Under the pieces are notes generated by a model that was not told the origin of the DNA, did not search any database, and saw nothing but the letters and a program-made list of their open reading frames with translations. This document shows positions 6,407-10,683 of a stretch of DNA of 10,683 bases, piece by piece. The translations under genes were made by a program, and so were the position numbers. The stretch lies in NCBI GenBank assembly GCA_947374485.1, contig CANCCF010000140.1, forward strand, positions 1-10,683, read 5' to 3'. Origin of the DNA: Comamonadaceae bacterium (GTDB lineage: Bacteria > Pseudomonadota > Gammaproteobacteria > Burkholderiales > Burkholderiaceae_C). The number at the start of each line of letters is the position of its first letter. Within the stretch, counting starts at the first letter, position 1.

Positions 6407-7807
6407 ATGAAAAATTACCCTGTTCCCATTCTGGGCTCCAACTTTCCTGCCAGCTTTGTCTGGGGTGTGGCCACCAGCGCTTTCCAGATCGAGGGCGCGG
6501 CCGACGCGGATGGCAAGGGCCCTTCCATCTGGGACGATTTTTGCAAGCAGCCCGGTGCCATTGCCGACGCCAGCGATGGCCGCATCGCCTGCGAGCACTA
6601 CCAGCGCTGGCAGAGTGACCTGGACCTGGTCGCCAGCCTGGGCGTGGATGCCTACCGCTTCTCGGTCTCCTGGCCGCGCGTGCGCCCGGGCGGGGCAGGC
6701 GCCTGGAATGAAAAAGGCCTCGACTTCTATGAGCGCCTGGTGGACGGCCTGCTGGCTCGCGGCATCAAGCCCTACCTGACCCTCAACCACTGGGACTTGC
6801 CCAGCGAGCTGCAGGCCAAGGGTGGCTGGGCCGACCGCGACACGGTGCACCGCTTTGTCGAATACGCCCAGGGCATCGACACGCGCATGGGCGACCGCCT
6901 GGCCACCATCACCACCCACAACGAACCCTGGGTGGTGTCGGTGCTGGGCTATGAGACCGGCATCTTCGCCCCCGGCATCAAGAGCCGCGCCGCTGCCATG
7001 CAGGCCTCACACCACCTCATGCTCAGCCATGGCCTCTCCTTGCAAGCCTTGCGCGCGCAGGGCAGCAAGGCGCGCCTGGGCATTGTGCTCAACCTGTCGC
7101 CGGTGCAGGCCGCCACCGAGTCGGCAGCCGACCAGGCACAGGCCCACCTGGAAGACGGCAAGCTGCTGCGCTGGTACATGGACCCGCTCTTCAAAGGCCA
7201 CTACCCCGAAGACATCGTGGCCCACCTGGGTGCCGATGCGCCCACCCTGCACGCAGGCGATCTGGCGGCCATTCGCACCCCCATGGACTTCATGGGTGTG
7301 AACTACTACTCACGCTCCGTGGCCAGTGCCAACGGCCCGTGGGACGCCAAGCAGAGCGGCCTGCCCATCACCGAAATGGGCTGGGAGGTCTACCCCGAGG
7401 GCCTGACCGAACTGCTGGTGCGCATGCACACCGACTACCCCGTGCCCCCGCTCTACGTCACCGAAAACGGCGGCGCCTTCAAAGACCTGGTGCAAAACGG
7501 TGTGGTGCACGACGCCGACCGCACCGACTACATTGCCCGCCACATCGAGGCCGTGGCCCAGGCCATGCGCCAGGGCGTGCGCATGGAGGGCTACATGGTC
7601 TGGAGCCTGCTCGACAACTTCGAATGGGCCTCGGGCTACGAAAAGCGCTTTGGCATCGTGCATGTGGACTACGCCACGCAAAAGCGCACCCTGAAAGACA
7701 GCGCCGTGTGGTTTGCCGCCATGCTGCATGCACGCAAAAACAAGGCCACCGCCGTCCCCCAACACACCACCACAGCGGCCGCACAGACGGCCATAGAAGG
7801 AGCATAG
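6407..7807 (+). CDS. GH1 family beta-glucosidase
   Basis: A 466-residue glycoside hydrolase family 1 enzyme expected to release glucose from the non-reducing end of beta-glucosides and short beta-gluco-oligosaccharides by a retaining mechanism. The N-terminal signature FVWGVATSAFQIEGA is present. The acid/base glutamate is Glu173 in THNEPW and the nucleophile is Glu353 in YVTENGG. The aglycone/glycone tryptophans appear in NHWDLP and WSLLDNFEWASGY. There is no signal peptide, as usual for bacterial GH1, so it works in the cytoplasm. A GTG at 6392 also opens this frame, but it lies within the permease gene; the ATG one base after the permease stop is the likelier start, with coupled translation. 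After the barrel there is an Ala/Thr-rich tail (PQHTTTAAAQTAIEGA) of no known role. The last codons contain the ribosome site of the ATPase gene. Confidence 0.95.
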   Translation: MKNYPVPILGSNFPASFVWGVATSAFQIEGAADADGKGPSIWDDFCKQPGAIADASDGRIACEHYQRWQSDLDLVASLGVDAYRFSVSWPRVRPGGAGAWNEKGLDFYERLVDGLLARGIKPYLTLNHWDLPSELQAKGGWADRDTVHRFVEYAQGIDTRMGDRLATITTHNEPWVVSVLGYETGIFAPGIKSRAAAMQASHHLMLSHGLSLQALRAQGSKARLGIVLNLSPVQAATESAADQAQAHLEDGKLLRWYMDPLFKGHYPEDIVAHLGADAPTLHAGDLAAIRTPMDFMGVNYYSRSVASANGPWDAKQSGLPITEMGWEVYPEGLTELLVRMHTDYPVPPLYVTENGGAFKDLVQNGVVHDADRTDYIARHIEAVAQAMRQGVRMEGYMVWSLLDNFEWASGYEKRFGIVHVDYATQKRTLKDSAVWFAAMLHARKNKATAVPQHTTTAAAQTAIEGA

Positions 7808-7809
7808 AC

Positions 7810-8865
7810 ATGGGCCAAGTCAGCTTGAAGGGTTTGCGCAAGAGTTTTGGCGCAGTGGACGTGATACGCGGCATCGACCTCGAGGTGCGCGACGGTGAAT
7901 TCATGGTGTTTGTCGGCCAGTCGGGCTGCGGCAAGTCGACCACCTTGCGCATGATTGCCGGGCTGGAAACCATTACCGCCGGTGAGCTGCTGATCGACGG
8001 CCAGCGCGCCAACGACCTGCATCCGGCCGACCGGGGTGCAGCCATGGTGTTCCAGAGCTACGCGCTCTACCCACACATGACGGTGGCCGAGAACATGGGC
8101 TTTGCCCTGAAGATGGCGGGTGTGGACAAGACCCAGCGCGAGCAGCAGGTGGGCCGCGCGGCCGAAATTTTGCGCATGACGGATTTGCTGGGCCGCTTCC
8201 CCAAAGAGCTCTCGGGCGGCCAGCGCCAGCGCGTGGCCATTGGCCGCGCCATTGTGCGCAAGCCCAAGGTGTTTCTGTTTGACGAGCCGCTCTCCAACCT
8301 CGACGCCGCCCTGCGCGTGGACATGCGGGTGGAGCTGTCGCGCCTGCATGCCGAGCTGGGCACCACCATGATTTATGTCACCCATGACCAGGTCGAGGCC
8401 ATGACCCTGGGCGACCGCATTGTGGTCTTCAACAAGGGCGCCATCGAGCAGCTCGGTGCGCCGCTGGAACTCTACAACCGCCCGGCCACCGAATTTGTGG
8501 CGGCCTTCATCGGCGCGCCCCGCATCAACCTGATTGACCGGCCCATGGTGGGTGCCACTACCGCCCACCAGAGCCTGTGGAACAAACTTCAGGGCAGTGC
8601 AGGCAAGGCCGCACGGCGCATGGGCCTGCGGCCCGAGCACCTGCAGCTCACCTCGGCCGAGCAGGGCGTGCCCGCGCAGGTGGTGCTGGCCGAGCACCTG
8701 GGCGACTCGTCCATCATCCACCTGCGTGTGGAAGGTGTGAACGGCTTGCTCAATGCCAAAGTGGCCGCCAACCAGGCGCAGTGCAATGCCGGGCAGACCG
8801 TGGGCCTGTTGCCCGATGCGGCCTGGTCGCTGGGCTTTGCCGACGACGGCCGCCTGATGGCCTGA
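7810..8865 (+). CDS. Sugar ABC transporter ATPase (MalK/MsmK/UgpC type)
   Basis: A 351-residue ATP-binding subunit that would energise the transporter encoded by the two permease genes. The start is fixed by AAGGAG (7797-7802) seven bases before the ATG. The frame is open further upstream, but only as a shadow of GH1. Walker A is GQSGCGKST (residues 36-44), with Gln in place of the commoner Pro after the first Gly. The Q-loop is VFQSYALYPHMTVAEN, the ABC signature LSGGQRQR starts at residue 134, Walker B FLFDEP has Asp158/Glu159, and the switch His192 is in YVTHDQ. The C-terminal part (from about residue 235, with MGLRPEHLQL) is the OB/TOBE regulatory domain of the MalK-type subfamily. A dedicated ATPase inside the operon suggests the transporter does not rely on a shared one. 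It is unusual only in sitting between two hydrolase genes. Confidence 0.95.
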   Translation: MGQVSLKGLRKSFGAVDVIRGIDLEVRDGEFMVFVGQSGCGKSTTLRMIAGLETITAGELLIDGQRANDLHPADRGAAMVFQSYALYPHMTVAENMGFALKMAGVDKTQREQQVGRAAEILRMTDLLGRFPKELSGGQRQRVAIGRAIVRKPKVFLFDEPLSNLDAALRVDMRVELSRLHAELGTTMIYVTHDQVEAMTLGDRIVVFNKGAIEQLGAPLELYNRPATEFVAAFIGAPRINLIDRPMVGATTAHQSLWNKLQGSAGKAARRMGLRPEHLQLTSAEQGVPAQVVLAEHLGDSSIIHLRVEGVNGLLNAKVAANQAQCNAGQTVGLLPDAAWSLGFADDGRLMA

Positions 8866-8884
8866 GCCCCAACCAAGACCCTGT

Positions 8885-9811
8885 ATGACACTGCCCAAAA
8901 CAAAACCTGCTGCCGCGCGCAGAACAGGCTGGAGACTGGTTTGGCGTGACGAGTTCGATGGCGACTGCGTGGACCGCAGCAAGTGGGACTTCGACATCGG
9001 CAACGGCTTCTTCGACTACCACAGCCACACCTGGGTGCCGGGCTGGGGCAACGAAGAGCTGCAGTACTACACCGACTCGCCCAACAACGTGTTTGTCAAA
9101 GACGGTGCCCTGCACATCCGCGCCATCAAGGAGTCGCTGCACGGCTGCGGCTACACCTCGGCGCGGCTGAAGACGCGGCTGCGCGATGGCAGCGCGCTCT
9201 TCAACCAGTGCTACGGCCGCTTTGAGTTCCGTGCCAAGGTGCCTTGGGGCAAGGGCCTGTGGCCCGCGCTGTGGATGCTGCCGCAGGCCGACACCCATGG
9301 CCGCTGGGCCGCGTCGGGTGAAATCGACATCATGGAAATCCACGGCGAAGAGCCGGGCAAGACGCTGGGCTCCATCCACTTCGGCTCCACCTACCCCAAG
9401 CGTTCGCTGGTCACCCACACGCAGCCCCTGCCTGCGGGCAGCCTGGTGAGTGACTGGCATGAATACGCGGTGGAGTGGGAGCCCGGTGTGATCCGCTGGT
9501 ACCTGGATGGCGTGCTCTGGGCCACGCAGGACTTCTGGTGGAGTTGCAGCAAGACCAAAGAAGGGCAGGGCGTGGAGGCCCGCCGCGCCTCCGACATCAA
9601 CGCCTGGCCCGCACCGTTTGACCACCCTTTCTATCTTCTGATGAACGTGGCCGTGGGTGGCAACTTTCCCGGCCACCCGAACGCCGAGACGCAGTTCCCG
9701 GCCGAGCTGGTGGTGGACTATGTGCGCGTGTACGAGCGCATCGGTGGCTACGCGCCGCCCAAGCCACGTGGCGCGGGCGTCATGCCCTATTCCAAACCGA
9801 AAGCCGCATAG
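8885..9811 (+). CDS. GH16 family beta-1,3-glucanase (laminarinase-like)
   Basis: A 308-residue glycoside hydrolase family 16 protein. Its catalytic motif is GEIDIMEIHG, the ExDxxE form with a beta-bulge found in laminarinases (Glu146 nucleophile, Asp148, Glu151 acid/base), not the ExDxE form of lichenases. Other family marks are LVWRDEFDG, WGNEELQYYTDSPNN, GLWPALWMLP, WHEYAVEWEP and the terminal VVDYVRVYE. It should cut internal beta-1,3 (or mixed beta-1,3/1,4) linkages. The N-terminus (MTLPKTKPAAARRTGW) has no hydrophobic core, and no earlier in-frame start exists after a stop at 8855. No Sec or Tat signal is therefore visible, which is odd for a laminarinase. About 25 residues follow the domain (PPKPRGAGVMPYSKPKAA at the end). 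The gene starts 19 bp after the ATPase stop with a weak ribosome site and is followed two bases later by GH17. Confidence 0.92.
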   Translation: MTLPKTKPAAARRTGWRLVWRDEFDGDCVDRSKWDFDIGNGFFDYHSHTWVPGWGNEELQYYTDSPNNVFVKDGALHIRAIKESLHGCGYTSARLKTRLRDGSALFNQCYGRFEFRAKVPWGKGLWPALWMLPQADTHGRWAASGEIDIMEIHGEEPGKTLGSIHFGSTYPKRSLVTHTQPLPAGSLVSDWHEYAVEWEPGVIRWYLDGVLWATQDFWWSCSKTKEGQGVEARRASDINAWPAPFDHPFYLLMNVAVGGNFPGHPNAETQFPAELVVDYVRVYERIGGYAPPKPRGAGVMPYSKPKAA

Positions 9812-9813
9812 TC

Positions 9814-10683
9814 ATGTCACGACCTACTCACGTTGATCCTCTGCATCCCGGCGCCCTGGCCGGGGCCGACGAGCCTGCTGCCTTCACGCCCGGTGCGCCC
9901 TTTTCCAAAGGGGGTACGCACAGCGTGGCACCTCTGGTCTTGCCGCAAGCTGCGCATGATGCGCTGTTGCAGTCCTTCAAAGCCCGCCTGCAAACCGGCA
10001 CACACGGCCTGTGCTTCAGCCCGTACCTGGACGGGCAGGGGCCCGGCACGCAACTGCAGGAGTCGCAGATCCGTGCGCGCCTGGAAGTCATTGCGCCGCA
10101 CACGCGCTGGGTGCGCAGTTTCTCCTGCACCGAGGGCAATGAGCTGATTCCTCAAGTGGCGCATGCGCTGGGCCTCAAGACCCTGGTGGGTGCCTGGCTG
10201 GGCACTGACCTGGCCATCAACGATCGCGAGATCGAAGGCCTGATTGCCGTGGCCCGCGCAGGCCACGCCGACATCGTGGCGGTGGGCAACGAAGTGATGC
10301 TGCGCGAAGACCTGAGCGAAGACGCACTGATTGCCTACATTGAACGCGTCAAAGCCGCGCTGCCGGGCATTCGCGTGGGCTATGTGGATGCCTACTACCT
10401 GTTCGAATTGCACCCGCGCATCACGGCCGCCTGTGACGTGCTGCTGACCAACTGCTACCCCTTCTGGGAAGGCTGCCCGCTCGACCAGGCCTTGCCGTAC
10501 ATGCAGAGCATGCTGCGGCGCACGCAGGCCGTGGCACAGGGCAAGCAGGTCATCATCAGCGAGACCGGCTGGCCCGACAAGGGCACGAACTTCTGGGGCG
10601 CCGTGCCGTCCACCGACGCCGCCCTGCGCTACTTCACCGAGACCTGTGCCTGGGCTGAAGCGGAAGGAGTCGAGGTGTTTTAC
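9814..10683 (+). CDS. GH17 family beta-1,3-glucanase (partial, runs off window)
   Basis: The first 290 codons of a glycoside hydrolase family 17 protein, open to the window edge. The ATG at 9814 lies two bases after the GH16 stop, so translation is probably coupled. After a Pro/Ala/Gly-rich N-terminal part of about 60 residues with no signal peptide, the catalytic TIM barrel begins at GLCFSPYLDGQGPG. The acid/base Glu160 is in VAVGNEV and the nucleophile Glu250 in VIISETGWP, both typical of the family. GH17 enzymes act on beta-1,3-glucans, either hydrolysing them or transferring glucanosyl units. In many proteobacteria this domain is fused to a membrane glycosyltransferase. Nothing of that kind is seen here, but the C-terminus is missing. 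Together with GH16 and GH1 it argues strongly that the operon's substrate is a beta-1,3-glucan. Confidence 0.9.
   Translation, partial: MSRPTHVDPLHPGALAGADEPAAFTPGAPFSKGGTHSVAPLVLPQAAHDALLQSFKARLQTGTHGLCFSPYLDGQGPGTQLQESQIRARLEVIAPHTRWVRSFSCTEGNELIPQVAHALGLKTLVGAWLGTDLAINDREIEGLIAVARAGHADIVAVGNEVMLREDLSEDALIAYIERVKAALPGIRVGYVDAYYLFELHPRITAACDVLLTNCYPFWEGCPLDQALPYMQSMLRRTQAVAQGKQVIISETGWPDKGTNFWGAVPSTDAALRYFTETCAWAEAEGVEVFY

Noticed and set aside
7339..7809. Longer N-terminus for the ABC ATPase inside the GH1 gene
   Set aside because: The extra residues are an Arg/His-rich out-of-frame reading of GH1, and the ATG at 7810 has a strong ribosome site and fits the family start.

Overview
The window is GC-rich, densely coded DNA of the kind found in Betaproteobacteria. 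Protein styles (a DUF938 methyltransferase, a DUF6172 protein, a LacI regulator with the ARGLAGGRT hinge) suggest Burkholderiales, probably Comamonadaceae. This placement is inferred from the look of the proteins, not from a marker gene. I see no mobile elements, CRISPR arrays, rRNA or tRNA genes.

Left part (about 1-2026): small housekeeping-type genes. On the minus strand are a DUF938 SAM-dependent methyltransferase and, upstream of it, a DUF6172 protein. A plus-strand DEDDy 3'-5' exonuclease of the RNase D/DnaQ-like type starts almost back to back with the DUF6172 gene. A small acidic minus-strand protein of unknown function follows. Between that gene and the exonuclease lies what looks like the wreck of a thioredoxin-2 gene (trxC): the first 14 codons, including the CPHC zinc-binding pair, are joined out of frame to the last 23 codons, and the thioredoxin core is missing.

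Right part (2085-10683): a beta-1,3-glucan (laminarin-type) uptake and breakdown locus, all on the plus strand. A LacI-family regulator gene comes first. Then follow a periplasmic sugar-binding protein, two MalF/MalG-type permeases, a GH1 beta-glucosidase, a MalK/UgpC-type ATPase, a GH16 laminarinase and a GH17 beta-1,3-glucanase cut off by the window end. From the binding protein onward the genes are separated by 1-21 bp, consistent with one operon. A perfect 14-bp palindrome of LacI-family operator type overlaps the -10 hexamer of the operon promoter. A second, slightly degenerate copy lies upstream of the regulator gene, suggesting autoregulation.

Proposed working model (inference): beta-1,3-gluco-oligosaccharides enter through the ABC transporter. 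GH16 and GH17 cut the chains and GH1 releases glucose. The oddity is that none of the three hydrolases shows a signal peptide, so the pathway as encoded here appears to be cytoplasmic even though GH16 laminarinases are usually secreted.
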